From contig CM043942.1 of NCBI GenBank assembly GCA_014529385.2, forward strand, positions 53,258,647-53,322,646: a stretch of DNA of 64,000 bases. Reading direction: 5' to 3'. Below, in pieces: positions 32,198 to 43,145 of the stretch. A program made the position numbers and the translations under genes. The notes below the pieces were generated by a model, which made no database searches, was not told where the DNA came from, and saw only the letters and a program-made list of their open reading frames with translations. Numbering within the stretch: the first letter of the stretch is position 1; every line of letters starts with the position of its first letter. This stretch comes from Adiantum capillus-veneris (lineage: Eukaryota > Streptophyta > Polypodiopsida > Polypodiales > Pteridaceae).

Positions 32198-32839
32198 TTA
32201 AGATTTTACCATCATCTCAGGATTCCATAGGCGATACCCAAAGTCTCCTTCTCCATAGCCAATGAAGAAACACTTTTTGGACTTTGCATCTAGCTTTGAT
32301 CTTAGGCTTCTATCTATGTGCATGAAAGCCTCACACCCAAACACTTTGAGAAATGCATAATTCACCGGTTTACCTGTCCATGCCTCTTCTGGAACTCCCC
32401 CATCCAATGTCATTGAGGGTGACCAATTGATTAAGTACACAGACGTACTTACAACTTCCGCCCAAAGCTCAAGCGGTAGGCCTGCATGTAGCCGCATGCT
32501 TCGTGCTCATTCCATGATTGGCTTGTTCATCCTTTCCGAAATCCCATTTTGTTGAGGTGTCCTTGGGGTTGTCCTTTGCCCCGAATGCCATTGCTAGCAC
32601 AAAAGCTTTCAAAAGATTTGGCTGCAATATTCGTCTCCATTGTCGGATCTGAGGCATTTAACCTTGGTACCTATTTCATTCTCCACAAAGGCTTTCCACC
32701 TTTGAAATATGGAAAATACATCGGATTTATTCTTCATGACATAAACCCATGTTTTTCTAGTCGCATCGTCTATGAATGTTACATAGTACAATGAGCCACC
32801 AAGTGATGGTGTACTTGCAGGACCCCAAACATCAGAATG
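32198..32839 (-). pseudogene. Copia-2 integrase, N-terminally deleted
   Basis: It starts at SHSDVWGPASTPSLGGSLYY, VTFIDDATRKTWVYVMKNKS and LRSDNGDEY of the catalytic core. After frame changes the C-terminal region reads LWAEVVSTSVYLINWSPSMT and GKPVNYAFLKVFGCEAFMHI. The HHCC zinc domain and gag-pre-integrase region are missing because the sequence is fused to LTR at 32840. Confidence 0.88.
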
Positions 32840-33356
32840 GCTCCCGCCTTGCTTCACTCTCACCACCTCACACTCACCTTGTTGCATCAACTTCACACTA
32901 TGAAATGTGTGTAGAAATGGCCTCCTTTTGTAGGCCAAAAAGGATGCCCTCTCTAGTGAGAGACAGCCATGTGTAGCCGCCCTTGTGCGAATAAGTCCAA
33001 ATCGGACCCTCCAATCCACCCATGTGTGGCCGCCCTTTGAGAAGACAAGTCCGCTTTTGATTTCGGCCACCGGACACCGGCCATTGACTTTCGACCCACC
33101 GCCAACCGACCGGTGTTGTTTTTCGACCACTTTCCCGGCCGCCGTCCGGCCATAATATTCCGTCGAAAAAAAAAAGTCCGGGGGCCTCTGCCCCGAGGCC
33201 TTTAAAGTTGCCCCTGATTCTTTGTCCGTGAAAATTTTGGTTTCCGGTGAGTGATTTTCCTTCACGCACGATGGCTTCTCCTCATAATGGGAGCCTTACA
33301 AATGTGCGCTTTTACCACAGAAAATTGCAAGGGTAAATCAGGCTCCATACTTAACA
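32840..33356 (-). repeat. Copia-2 5' LTR, truncated
   Basis: It corresponds to 29806-30329 of the other LTR, starting at GCTCCCGCCTTGC. About 290 bp, including the GA tract and the LTR end next to the primer binding site, are absent. Confidence 0.92.
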
Positions 33357-33563
33357 TTGCATACATAAATGAGGCAGCAACAGCAGTCAGTTTGGTAAAG
33401 AGTAAAGAGTGACATCAGTAGGATCACCAACATCATGTAGACTCAACTTAAACCTGTTTCCAAAGAGTGGCAATAGGTTTGCAATTCCTCAAGTCCAAAC
33501 TTACATAGCAATGTCTCTATGTAACTTTTCTGACACAAGGACAATACCACCATCCACTCCTGC

Positions 33564-34510
33564 TTAAACTGTTATACCCAAGAAATGATGCAACAGCCCC
33601 AAATCTTTCATCTTGAAAGTAGCATTCAAATCAGTCTTAAATTCAGAAATATGTCTCTCATTTGGTCCAGTGATCAGCAAATCATCAACATAAAGAACCA
33701 CAATGAGAAGTACATCACCCTCACGCTTTACATACAATGTGCTTTGTGTTGGACTGTTACGAAAGCCTTGTTTGACCAATAAGTGTTAGCTTTCTCATAC
33801 CAAGCACGAGGAGATTGCTTCAACCCATACAAAGCCTTGTTACATTTGCACACTTTGTCTCTTGTCCTTTTATGACAAAACCGCGAGGCAGCGTTACATA
33901 AACTTCCTCAAATATGTCACCATTCAAGAAAGCAGTAACAATTTCTGATTAATGTACATCCCAACCAAAATGAGCTGCCAATGCACATAGAAAACGCACA
34001 GTAGTCATACGACAAGTGGGAGCAAAAGTCTCTTCATAATCTATGCCTTTTTGCTGTGCATAACCCTTTGCAACAAGTCGAGCCTTATGGCGATCGATCT
34101 CACCATGCGGATTGCGTTCAACTTGTAAACCCACTTCGTACCAATGGCCTTTTGCCAGGAGGCAAATCACATAAAGTCCATGTGTCATTTTCTATAAGTG
34201 CATCATATTCTGATTGCATAGCAGCCATCCAATTTTCTGAATTTTGTGCTTCATCAAAAGTCAGAGGCTCCTCAACATCATGTAAGCTACACACAGCCAA
34301 AGCATAACAATCTGATGTATAAGATGCATGGCGAGAGCCTGAACGAGTACGACTAGATAAAGGTGCATCCAATTTACTGTCACGCAAAGTGTGCACCAGC
34401 CATTTTGGCATACCTCTAGCCTGTTCATTTTCAGCCCTTTCCTCATCAAGTACATCATGTACATCTGCATCAGTAATAGGCTGATTTAAAACATTTTCAG
34501 AAACCCCCAT
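33564..34510 (-). pseudogene. Copia-1 reverse transcriptase, N-terminal part
   Basis: The minus strand reads EEPLTFDEAQNSENWMAAMQ then [40 protein letters not shown], a [14 protein letters not shown] block and the catalytic VLYVDDLLITG (about 33700), then MKDLGLLHHFLGITV. It is spread over three frames. The frame continues to the Copia-2 insertion point at 33361. Confidence 0.88.
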
Positions 34511-34595
34511 AGCTGTACATTTGCCTCATTGGAACTTACATTCGTATTTCCACCACTGAAAAGAGGCAACAAAGTGTCATAAATGTCCTGTGAGC

Positions 34596-35375
34596 TTACA
34601 TTACTGTCTCGGTACATGACAGCAAGGGCTGAACATAATCTTCCACAAACACTACATCCCGTGAAACCACAATACGTTTTGTTTGCGGATGATACAACCT
34701 GTAACCTTTGATTTCAGCACTATAACCAACAAAAATACATTTGACAGCCTTATCATCCAATTTTCTGCGCTGCACTTGTGGCACCAAAGCATATGCCAAA
34801 CAACCAAAAACACGCATGTGCTCAATAGAAGGCTTTCTATCATGCCATGCTTCATATGGAGTAATAGAATGCAAAGCTTTCGTAGGACACGTGTTAAGTA
34901 CATAAGTGAAGTGGCACACATGATGGATTCAAGCCAAAAAGAATGCGGGAAAGCTTGACTTTTGACCATACATCATGCCATTTCCGTCAGTGACCTGTTT
35001 TCCCTCTCAGCAACACCATTTTGCTGAGGTGTAAGGCATTGTACATTGGTGTTTTTATCCCATGACTAGCCATAAATGCATTAAATTCATGAGACATATA
35101 CTCCCCCCCCGATCGGAACGGAGGGTGCCCATAGTACATTTCGAGACATTTTCAGCCATAGCCAGAAATTGTTTGAAGCACATAAAAACTTCGGACTTTG
35201 CTTTAAGCAGAAATACCCATGCATGCCTGGAGTAATCATCAATGAAAGTCATGAAGTACAGGTAATTGCCCAAGGACGGAGTTTGCATGGGCCCACAAAC
35301 ATCACTATGCACAAAGCTGCAACACCTGCATGTAGCCCGAATTGAACCATCCTTTGGAAACTTAGAACGTTGCAT
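34596..35375 (-). pseudogene. Copia-1 integrase
   Basis: The catalytic core reads VHSDVCGPMQTPSLGNYLYF, MTFIDDYSRHAWVFLLKAKS, LRSDRGG (35375-35055). The frame is lost at a run of C/G at 35103-35111. It returns at 34919 with YVLNTCPTKALHSITPYEAW, RVFGCLAYALVP and KCIFVGYSAEIKGYRLYHPQ. The C-terminal part is in the same frame as gag. Confidence 0.9.
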
Positions 35376-36182
35376 TTACCCAAAAATACAGCCTTCACAA
35401 ACATGTTTGACAGGTGCTTCAAGAGGCGGCAAAGAAGCAACCATATCAGATTTCTGCAAACGCAGCAAACAGACAAAATTCAGATGACCAAAACGTGCAT
35501 GCCAAAGTTTTGTATCTGAAATGGCCCTTGAATCTGCAACAGCATTTGAAAAATTTTGTCCACACTTGTCATACAAAGTGAGCTTATACAGCCCACGACA
35601 CAAAAGGCCAGATGCAACAATTTCATCACCAAAACTGAGATCATGAACTGTACATCTGTCATCCACAAATTTGACTACAAGTCCAAGTCTAGCAAGTGCG
35701 GATACAGACAAGAGATTCTTCTTGATCCTAGGTACATAAAGTGCATCAACAAGTGTGAAGGAATTGCCATTAGCAACAGTGACCACAATCTTTCCAACTC
35801 CCTGAACTGGATAAGAGGAGTTGTTGGCACAAGTGACTGAATTCCCATGAGAGACAGACTCAAGAGGGGTAAACAATTCACGAGGTGAGGTAATGTGCTT
35901 TGTAGCACCACTGTCAAAATACCACACATGTGAATCTGTAGCAACTGACAAGCATGCATCATGGACAGCGATTGGATTGTAAGTGCTCTCTGCGCTAAAA
36001 GCCCATTCTGCATCAACATCAGCAACACAGTCTCCTTTCATAGAAGACTCAACAATGGCTGCATTTGTAGTGGAACCAGCATTTGCAGTGGAACCACCCT
36101 CTTTCTTCTTAGCCTCTTTGGCCTTCAACTTAGACAGCGACTTGATTAAGTGATCATTGGCTTTACAATAATGGCAACGCAT
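35376..36182 (-). pseudogene. Copia-1 zinc knuckle, protease and pre-integrase
   Basis: CHYCKANDHLIKSLS is a CCHC knuckle in which the last Cys is Ser. The aspartic protease reads VWYFDSGATKHITSPRELF with DSGA, and a LYVPRIKKNLLSVSALARLG block. The GAG-pre-integrase domain reads LWHARFGHLN and ends CEGC. The frame is the same as gag and integrase, separated by in-frame TAG at 36327-36329 and TAA at 35376-35378. Confidence 0.9.
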
Positions 36183-36326
36183 CTTCTTTTTGCCCTTATC
36201 ACCAGAATTGCCAGACGAAGTACTGCCAGCAGAAGCATTAGGAACAGAATTTTTGCCACTCGCAGCAGAACCATAAGAAGTGGCTGCATTACTGTTACCA
36301 CCCTTTCTTTGAGAAGCAATAAAAGC

Positions 36327-37025
36327 CTATTCAACTGCACGCTGCCTAGTCCTGTTTTTTCTAGAAAGCGACTCTTGCAACAGCAATGTGCATAATGCAT
36401 CAAACTTGACAACTTCAGGATTTCCTTGGGTCATCAATCTCCAAGTACTAGCAAAAGTCTGGTAGGAATCTGGTAAGGCATCAAGAACAGTCTGCACAAG
36501 GAAACTGTCTGAAATGACTTCACCTGCAGAAATAAGCTGCTCATTGATATCCTTGACACTAGCAAGGAAAGTGTCCATATCATCTTCCTCATGCATAATC
36601 TTCGACTCTAGCTCTTTACGCAGCAAAGCAATTTTAGCCTCATTGCGGCTTGCATAAAGACCTGCTAAAATATCCCAAGCCTGTTTTGCAGATTTTGCTG
36701 AGCGGATATGAGGAACAATGGTGCGCTTCACAGACAACGCAATCAATGCATGAGCCTGCGCATCCTTAACATCCCAACGAGCTTGTTCTGCCATAGGCAA
36801 AACAACTCTAACAGCTGCAATCCTTGTAGCAAGACCTGCAACATCCTCAACATCGCCTACATCCTCAGAACCAGGACGTACATCAATGCCTTGCACAATG
36901 TTCCACACACCCTTTGACACAAGAACATGTTGCATCATATAAGCCCACATAGGGTAGTTGTCCCCATCCAACCTGTCCTCAACAACAAACATCTTGAACA
37001 CATCTGTGTTGTTGTTGTCAGCCAT
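36327..37025 (-). pseudogene. Copia-1 gag
   Basis: The start is MADNNNTDVFKMFVVEDRLD at 37025; an upstream in-frame ATG adds 20 residues without gag character. Copia-type gag (UBN2-like) features follow: LDGDNYPMWAYMMQHVLVSK, AWDILAGLYASRNEAKIALL and DALPDSYQTFASTW. It ends in an in-frame TAG at 36327-36329 where the frame would otherwise run into the zinc knuckle. Confidence 0.9.
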
Positions 37026-37366
37026 GGTAAATGCTGCACCTGATGTGAAAACTTCCCGAAAATAGGAGAAATGAAGCAGGAACAACCTGTGCTATATAGC
37101 ACAAACCGTAGAAGACTATGAGGCACTGTAATGCAGAAAACGGCACTGACAGAAATTCTGCACAAAATGACGAAATAGCTGTGCAGTACTGCTTGTAGTG
37201 GAAACGGAGGCCGAAATGAGCCCAAACCAAAATTCTGAGCAGACTAAGCTCTTCGAGCTTACCCAAAATTTTTGTCGACCTGCGAACGCTCGCCAAAGCT
37301 CACTGAAATCGGAGAAAGTGAGCAGGCGTGTGCTGGAGAAGCTGGCAACTAAGCCCGGGAGGACGT

Positions 37367-37383
37367 GACCTGCTCTGATACCA
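37367..37383 (-). other. Copia-1 primer binding site
   Basis: On the minus strand it reads TGGTATCAGAGCAGGTC, complementary to the 3' end of plant initiator tRNA-Met, 2 bp inside the 5' LTR. Confidence 0.93.
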
Positions 37384-37385
37384 AT

Positions 37386-37611
37386 TGTTGGAATTAGGGT
37401 TGTAGAGAAACACACACAGCTTGGAGAAGACGAAGGAAGCTCAAGGCACACAATAGAGAGTGTGTTACTTAGTGTGCAATGGAAAGATAGATAGCCCTAG
37501 AGTGATGGCGTATATACAATGCACGGGGGAAAAAACCTCCTAAAGAGGGAAAAAATGCCCCAGCGGTCCTAGTGTGTTCACACACATCACTACCACATGT
37601 ATATGGTAACA
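37386..37611 (-). repeat. Copia-1 5' LTR
   Basis: The partner of 28568-28794; on the plus strand it ends ATATGGTAACA and is followed by the TSD AATGT. Confidence 0.95.
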
Positions 37612-38488
37612 AATGTAATTCTTTCTCTCAAGATCGAGATTTTCCCAAATCTCCATCACAGTATGACCAAACTGAATCGTATAGAGCTGTCGAATCCTCT
37701 GTCGTATTTCCTTTCCCCCTTATCTACCACAACAGCCCCATACCTGCTCCTGTACACCTTGCTAGGATCATGCTCATGTGATCCCCAAGGTGTACGTGGT
37801 GTACCCATCGGTGAACTATCTACTGAAGAGAGTGGTGGGTGCACTCTCGGTGGTGTGGACGCATCGATAAAACCGCTACCACAGCAACCACCGCCTCCAG
37901 AACGACGACGCGCAAGAATGAACTACTTATCGGTGTAGAGGGCACACGAGTCCTAGGCGTAGGGGGCACACTAGACTGAGGTGTGGGGCCGCTTGGTGTA
38001 GAGACCACACTAGTCTCGGACGTAGGATTGGCTATAGTAGGTCTAGTGGTACTTGCACCTGCACCCCAAAGGTGCTGTGCCATGGCGATCTGCTCAGGTG
38101 TGAACTGAAACAAAAACGAGCCCCATCTGCTCGGGTGACATGCCAGCCGGAGTGAGTGGAAAACTAAAACTAGGAGAGTAGGGCTCATCGTCATCGGCCA
38201 TGGCTAATCATACACAAACAAAACCCACAAAATACGTTAGTTTACGTAAGAAATGCTTAATCAATACACAACAAATCAATGGAACTGCTACAAAAATGAA
38301 AAAAATCAACGAAACTGCTACATAAATGACCAAAATCTAAAATTATTGTAGACTAATAAAAAGAGCCATGGAAAAGGTTTTCTAGCAAAAGTCATTAGTT
38401 AATCTCTCATCCTCTATGAGATCTGATGCACCAAAGATATCTATCTCATTCTGTACTTCTGCATCTTTGTCGTCGAACTCTACTTCTT

Positions 38489-38759
38489 TGTTAAGCCTAG
38501 GAATTTTTGGATGTTTTACCTTAGTGGAAGTTGGAATGTTAACTTTTATCCTTTGGGGATTCCAAGGGGTGTTCTTGGAAAAGGGCGTTTCCCATGAGTC
38601 TTCTTGAAGTATGTAACTGTCGATCAGTGTCTTCTTGGAAATGTGAAAGCGGAAGTTATGGCGGATTTAGTCTGTTTGTCAGTTTCTATGTTCTGTTCCG
38701 GTTCCAGTTCCATTCTGATTTTTGTGTTTTGTCTATTCTGAATGTCTGTGCCTTAAACA
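38489..38759 (+). repeat. 5' LTR of the small element
   Basis: It is 271 bp and pyrimidine-rich toward its end. Differences from the other copy include a TTTCCCATGAG segment near 38589 that is absent at 40320. Confidence 0.92.
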
Positions 38760-38881
38760 CTTGGCGATTACGGTGTAAGTGTGATGTAGCATGGATGGAT
38801 TCAAGTTTCTCTCGTAGGAGCGAATGCTGTGGCAGTGTAAGGTTTAGTTGAATGGATAGAGGATGTTCAGAATAGTGCGAG

Positions 38882-40159
38882 TTGGCATGGGCAGTTGGTT
38901 GCACTCTGGAGGAAGCGAAAGAGGATACATTCCCGTATTGGACAAGGTCAGTTGCTAGGCAGTTTTGGCAGTTTTATGGGCGAGATGGTCAGCGTTTGGA
39001 ACTGCAGGGAATGTTGGATTATACTGGGATGCACCGAGTTTCTATAGGGGAAGATTTAGATGATACTGTGGAGGATTTGGATGGCGTAGAGGATTATCTA
39101 AGTGATAGATGGGAAGAAGAAGTAGCGAATGAAGAACATGATATATTTCCACGGCTGTTGGCGGTTGCAGTTATTCAGCATGCATTAGTGGCGAGAAGGA
39201 GATTAATTTTTGATCCGTTGGGAAGTACCAGTGCAGGAAATCTTGTACAACCTGCAGGTGGACCAGGGAGTAGTGACAATTATGAGAATAAGGGGATTTT
39301 TTCTATGGAAGAGGTAGCTAACAGTTTGACTCAATTGAATGAGTTCCTACAGAATCAAGATGCAGTGGTTAGGGTGATGGAAGCTGAGAAAATGGAACAT
39401 AAATGTAGTGCTATTCCGGAATGGGAAATGCAGAAAGTTAGGATGCAGTTGTTTCAGGAGAGGTCGGATAAAGAAAGATTGCAGGAGGAGGTTAAAAGAA
39501 TTACAGCTGAGGCTATGGCGAGAAATGCTGAAGTTCTGAGTGTAGCTGAGGATTTTACTAAGTGGGCAGACGGACTGAAGACTGCAGTGGATGAGAAATT
39601 TAAAGATCTGGGGGATAAGGTGGCTGAGTTGACCACTGAGAATATTTTCCTGATTAATAAATTAACTCCATTGATGGATATGGAGAAGGCCGCATTGCAG
39701 AACCAGGGAATGATAGGTATCTTGGTTGCAGATTTGGATGCGGATATTCTAAAGCAGGAAGTGCTAGAGTATACACAAGAGATGTGGAATAAAGCTACTA
39801 GGCTTTGGAGGGAGCACATGGAGGTGTCGACGGACCAATTCAAGAATTGGTTTCAGCTAGCTGGAAAGGAGAGCATTAGGAGGGAGAATGAGGAATTGAA
39901 GGTGGAGAATGAGAAATTAGTGGTAGAGATGCAGAAGTTGAAGGACAAAAGTAAGGAGATTGAAGTGAATGCAGGGGGTCTGAGTAAGTGGACGACGGAG
40001 ATGAGCAGTGATGTTTTGGGACCAGATCAGATTGTAACAGGAGGAGTGGAATCGAAAGTGGAAAAGCAGGTGGAAGGAGAGGTGGAAAAGCAGGTGGATT
40101 CGGATGTTGCATCAGAAAAGGTAGATGTAGAAGGGGATGCTGGGGAGCAGGTTGTTTGA
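38882..40159 (+). CDS. 425-codon coiled-coil ORF of the small LTR element
   Basis: The frame is open from a TAG at 38873-38875 to TGA at 40157-40159. There is no in-frame ATG before about residue 44 (MLDYTGMHRVS), so the true start is unclear: a non-ATG start, a short spliced leader or a decayed start are possible. Residues 1-60 (FPYWTRSVARQFWQFYGRDG) are aromatic-rich; 60-110 acidic. Residues 130-390 are strongly heptad-patterned, Glu/Lys-rich coiled coil (SDKERLQEEVKRITAEAMAR, RRENEELKVENEKLVVEMQK). The tail has VEKQVEGEVEKQV-type repeats. No CCHC knuckle. By position it may act as a gag-like structural protein, but no gag homology is visible. Confidence 0.7.
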   Translation: MAWAVGCTLEEAKEDTFPYWTRSVARQFWQFYGRDGQRLELQGMLDYTGMHRVSIGEDLDDTVEDLDGVEDYLSDRWEEEVANEEHDIFPRLLAVAVIQHALVARRRLIFDPLGSTSAGNLVQPAGGPGSSDNYENKGIFSMEEVANSLTQLNEFLQNQDAVVRVMEAEKMEHKCSAIPEWEMQKVRMQLFQERSDKERLQEEVKRITAEAMARNAEVLSVAEDFTKWADGLKTAVDEKFKDLGDKVAELTTENIFLINKLTPLMDMEKAALQNQGMIGILVADLDADILKQEVLEYTQEMWNKATRLWREHMEVSTDQFKNWFQLAGKESIRRENEELKVENEKLVVEMQKLKDKSKEIEVNAGGLSKWTTEMSSDVLGPDQIVTGGVESKVEKQVEGEVEKQVDSDVASEKVDVEGDAGEQVV

Positions 40160-40215
40160 TCAAGGGATTGTGGGTCCAGGTCAGCCTATGGCTCTAGCCA
40201 CCGGGTTGTGACAGG

Positions 40216-40484
40216 TGTTAAGCCTAGTAATTTTTGGATGTTTTACCTTAGTGGAAGTTGGAATGTTAACTTTTGTACTTTTGGGATTCCAAGGGGTGTT
40301 CTTGGAAAAGGGCGTTAGTCTTCTCAAAGTATGTAACTGCCGATCAGTGTCTTCTTGGAAATGTGAAAGCGGAAGTTATGGAGGATTTAGTCTGTTGTCA
40401 GTTTCTGTGTTCTGTTCCAGTTCCAGTTCCAGTTCCATTTTGATTTATGTGTTTTGTCTATTCTGAATGTTTGTGCCTTAAACA
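40216..40484 (+). repeat. 3' LTR of the small element
   Basis: It is 269 bp and includes an expanded CAGTTCCAGTTCCAGTTCCA tract compared with the 5' LTR. Confidence 0.92.
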
Positions 40485-40499
40485 TTCTTGGTCGCTCTC

Positions 40500-41134
40500 C
40501 GCACCAGCTTCACTATTTGACACCTCATCTCTAGGTTCAGACAATTGCTCAATGCTTACATCCACCTCAAAATCTAAACTTGAAGTTGGAGTCAGCCCTA
40601 CGCTTTGTTCATGAATCACCTCTTTGAGCTTAGCATCCAATCCTTCACACACTTGCTTGCTACGTGGAGCAACTTGAACGATATAGATCCAGCAGGGTTT
40701 AGACAGATCATTCTCATCATTTTCTTTCCATAGTGGATCGTGTATGAACACAACTTTTTTACAATGCTGCGGAAGTACGAAATATCCTGCACATCTGTCC
40801 ACACCCACCTAGAGTTCACTTGAATCAATCCACTCTTGTCTTTGCGCACAATTGCATTAGGGCCGCTGGTAATAACTTTGAACCACTTGACATCAAAGAT
40901 AAACATATCAAACTTTCTAAAGCTAATCTTCAAGATGTCTTGGATGTAGCCAAAGTATTCAAGCTGGCCAATCTCTGTATTCTCATCCCTAGCATTACTT
41001 CTACTTTCTTGGACAAAGCTTGCCCTAACACCATTGTCGAAAGTGACCCTTTGTTCATCGATCCGTTGCACTCTCAAGTGATTCCCATGCGACCACAAAG
41101 CTCCATATTTATGATACTGCATCCACAAAATTGA
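40500..41134 (-). pseudogene. CACTA-2 TNP2 C-terminal region (DUF4216-like)
   Basis: The minus-strand frames read YFGYIQDILKISFRKFDMFI, FDVKWFKV, KSGLIQVNSRWVWTDVQD and, after a frame change, GYFVLPQHCKKVVFIHDPLW then PCWIYIVQVAPRSKQ. The order (YYG..I, cysteine/tryptophan-rich FDVKWF, VN, FVLAxQ-like, VFxxxDP) is that of the DUF4216 domain found near the C terminus of plant CACTA transposases. A probable exon start follows TTTGTGGATGCAG at about 41105. The upstream part of the gene lies beyond the 16 kb LTR element at 57528-57776. Confidence 0.7.
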
Positions 41135-41177
41135 AAAAGACTAAAAGTTATTAAAGCAAACTAGTTTTCATGTACAC

Positions 41178-42248
41178 TGTTGAAAAGACGCCCTTTCAAC
41201 AACGTTTCCATAAAGATTCCTCAAAGATTCTATAAAGATTCCACATGAAGATGGTGATGAAGTAATGAAGATGAAGATGGATGCTGCAACATGAAGATAC
41301 GAGTTCATGGACGTCATCGAATATCCCGTTATTATTATTTTGAGCCATTACAACCACTTTTGTAATGTTTACGGGAACCTCATATTTTAAGTCGGCACTT
41401 GTATTTTGGCCACATATGCTTGTATAATGAGTAAAGCCAACTCAGTTTCTTGTAATTAAGCTCTGTAGAAGCCTAGTGACAATTCAGGTCATTTGGCCGG
41501 ACATTAGGTTTGAAGGCTTGGTATATAAGTTAAAACCTAAGGCTTTGTAAAAAACACATTACGTTATCTCAATTAATATACAGTCGTGGGTTCTGCAGCA
41601 CACAGTAGTGAGCTTCACGCACACTCTCCTCGCGCACACTAATCACATTGCAGATATGAGAGTAGGAGCGTGTTAGCATCGAGGAGCTCTCCGCGTCGAC
41701 GCAAGCAATTGCAAGCCGCAGGACACTTGGAGGACCACATTGCGAGCCCGCCTGCCACGAGCTATATTTGGTCGTAAGTACCTCAAACGACATCCGTTCT
41801 GAATGATCGAGTAGTCGTTAGAATCAGGGAGAGAAGCTCTTCGTGTTGATGTCTTTGTAGATCAGTTTCGGACACTTTGAAAATTGCTCTTTTGAGTCTA
41901 TCGCGACAGTGATTAGAGATCTTACAGTTATGGTTTTCAGGGTTTAGGTGTTTGGCCATATAGGATATGTCCTTGTGAGTCTTGCTCTCCGATTTCAAGT
42001 CATTCTGATATGATTTGAGACTGTTTCAAGCTTGTAGTGTTTCGTAGGATGCGTTGTCTGTTTCTTTGCTTTATGGTAGTGTTGTGGTAGGATTAGTGAC
42101 TGTAGAGTGTTGTTCGTGTCTAGCTCAAGGTTGACAACCCAAAGATTTCCTCCATGCCCTAGTCGGGTTAGGTACGTCCTCGGATTGACAGTTTGTTGGT
42201 CTGTGTTCTCGTTGTGCTCCATCGTCCGTCGCGACGTACCCGCTAACA
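41178..42248 (+). repeat. G1 5' LTR (1071 bp)
   Basis: It is bounded by TGTTGA and CTAACA, with a TATATAAG promoter-like box at about 41523 and a polyadenylation-like AATTAATATA at about 41571. Its last 580 bp match 56812-57380 with many substitutions and small indels, so the element is not recent. Confidence 0.88.
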
Positions 42249-42249
42249 T

Positions 42250-42270
42250 TGGCGCTGTTTTGTCGGGGAC
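42250..42270 (+). other. G1 primer binding site
   Basis: TGGCGCTGTTTTGTCGGGGA resembles the common plant gypsy site complementary to tRNA-Asp (TGGCGCCGTTGCCGGGGA), with substitutions and a 2-base insertion. It starts one base after the LTR. Confidence 0.75.
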
Positions 42271-43145
42271 GAAGCGCCTAAACTAGCGTAGATCGCATCA
42301 CTCGTGTTTGATAGTATAGCGTTTCTCTAGACTTTTCTAGAGTGTTGTCACCATTTGCCTTCTTAGTGGGAAGTCAAAGAGCGGATCTCTTGACTGAGGG
42401 ATAGCTAGGGAGCCTGCGACTCGCCGAGGTGGTCCACCATGAGGTTGAGGTATGGTTATATTATTTTGTTGTGTGTTTAGATTAGGTTTTATGGTTTGTG
42501 TGTTTGGTTGTGACTTATGGTTGTGAAGAACTTGAAAGAGAAAAAACGCAAAGAAAAACGCAAAAGGTAAGCCGGAGGCTGTTTGCTTGCCAGAAAGCAA
42601 AAACAATCATTCAACCATCCAAAGTAGGACTTTAGGTAGTGTAGGACATCTAATGTTGATCTAGAGCAATTTTGACATGAAAATGTGCTTGAAAACATAA
42701 AAGGCGGAATTGTGCTGATTATGGTAAAAGTGCTCTAAAATGGTCGTTTGAAAGCCGATTTGAGTGCTTGTTTTTGCATTGGAGACCTTAAGGTAAAGGG
42801 AAAACACAGATTTGGTCCCATCCCAAAAAAAAAAAGCCCCTAAAAAACCCAAAAAACAAAAATCTGAAACCAAATTTGCAATTTTCAAAAAGTTTGACCT
42901 CAAGACCTTGTTTTGCATATGCTCTAGAGCTTGTATGTGAAATTTCAAAGCATTTGCTTCAATGCTTGTGCATCTAAGTGGGAATTTTCTTTTTCTGAGT
43001 GTAAGGAAGTGAATTGTGAAATGCTTGAATCCAAAGGAAAAGAAGTCCAAATTGAATGAAACTTTGGGAATGGGCTTCTAAGAGCATTGGGAACCAAACT
43101 GTCCAAAAATAGAGAAAAAAAATCACTTCCCAGTGGCTCTCTGCC

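Larger units (their letters stand above)
29515..33356 (-). mobile_element. Copia-2, LTR retrotransposon nested in Copia-1
   Basis: The element begins TGTTAGGAAATAAG (plus strand) and ends CATACTTAACA, with the 5-bp duplication TTGCA at 29510-29514 and 33357-33361. It interrupts the RT gene of Copia-1. The left (3') LTR is full length; the right (5') LTR is truncated at 32840, where integrase sequence joins it. PBS, gag, protease and the start of integrase are deleted. A copia-like polypurine tract (complement of ATCTCCCACTTGGAG) borders the 3' LTR at 30330. Confidence 0.93.
28568..37611 (-). mobile_element. Copia-1, LTR retrotransposon (host of Copia-2)
   Basis: LTRs of 227 and 226 bp (28568-28794 and 37386-37611) begin TGTTGGAATTAG and differ at about seven positions by eye. 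The 5-bp duplication AATGT lies at 28563-28567 and 37612-37616. Internal order on the minus strand is gag, protease, integrase, RT, RNase H, the Ty1/copia order. A polypurine tract (complement of CCCCCCCCTGGAG, about 28798) borders the 3' LTR. Without the nested Copia-2 it is about 5.2 kb. All genes carry stops or frame changes. Confidence 0.95.
28111..38201 (-). pseudogene. CACTA Ptta (Transposase_24)-like gene, split by copia
   Basis: The minus-strand ATG at 38201 begins MADDDEPYSPSFSFPLTPAG. After one frame change it continues as a Pro/Ser/Thr-rich region (37820-38194) and then 37617-37840. The copia element inserted there has TSD AATGT. Coding resumes at 28562 with DGDPNPAWLDTEEW and DNPNRFQQHRDAAESAG then SHLGSGGYNTLRHEF, the conserved block of plant Ptta proteins. 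The exon ends at 28313 (GTAAGT donor). A second exon 28227-28111 (TTTTGCAG acceptor) reads DVAMKRLRTRQEEKYGYKHG and ends at a TAG. Frame changes before TQDNPN and near the N terminus make it inactive. Family role: accessory DNA-binding protein of the transposon, by analogy. Confidence 0.7.
38489..40484 (+). mobile_element. Small LTR element with coiled-coil ORF (about 2.0 kb)
   Basis: LTRs at 38489-38759 and 40216-40484 both begin TGTTAAGCCTAG and end GTGCCTTAAACA. The 5-bp duplication TTCTT lies at 38484-38488 and 40485-40489. There is no protease, RT or integrase, so mobility must depend on another element. The primer site after the left LTR (TTGGCGATTACGG) could not be matched to a tRNA with confidence. 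It is inserted in CACTA-2 next to the TNP2 3' part. Confidence 0.92.

Noticed and set aside
37192-37206. CTTGTAGTG as right end of CACTA-2
   Set aside because: It lies within Copia-1 leader sequence, lacks the full CCTCTTGTAGTG and has no matching target duplication.
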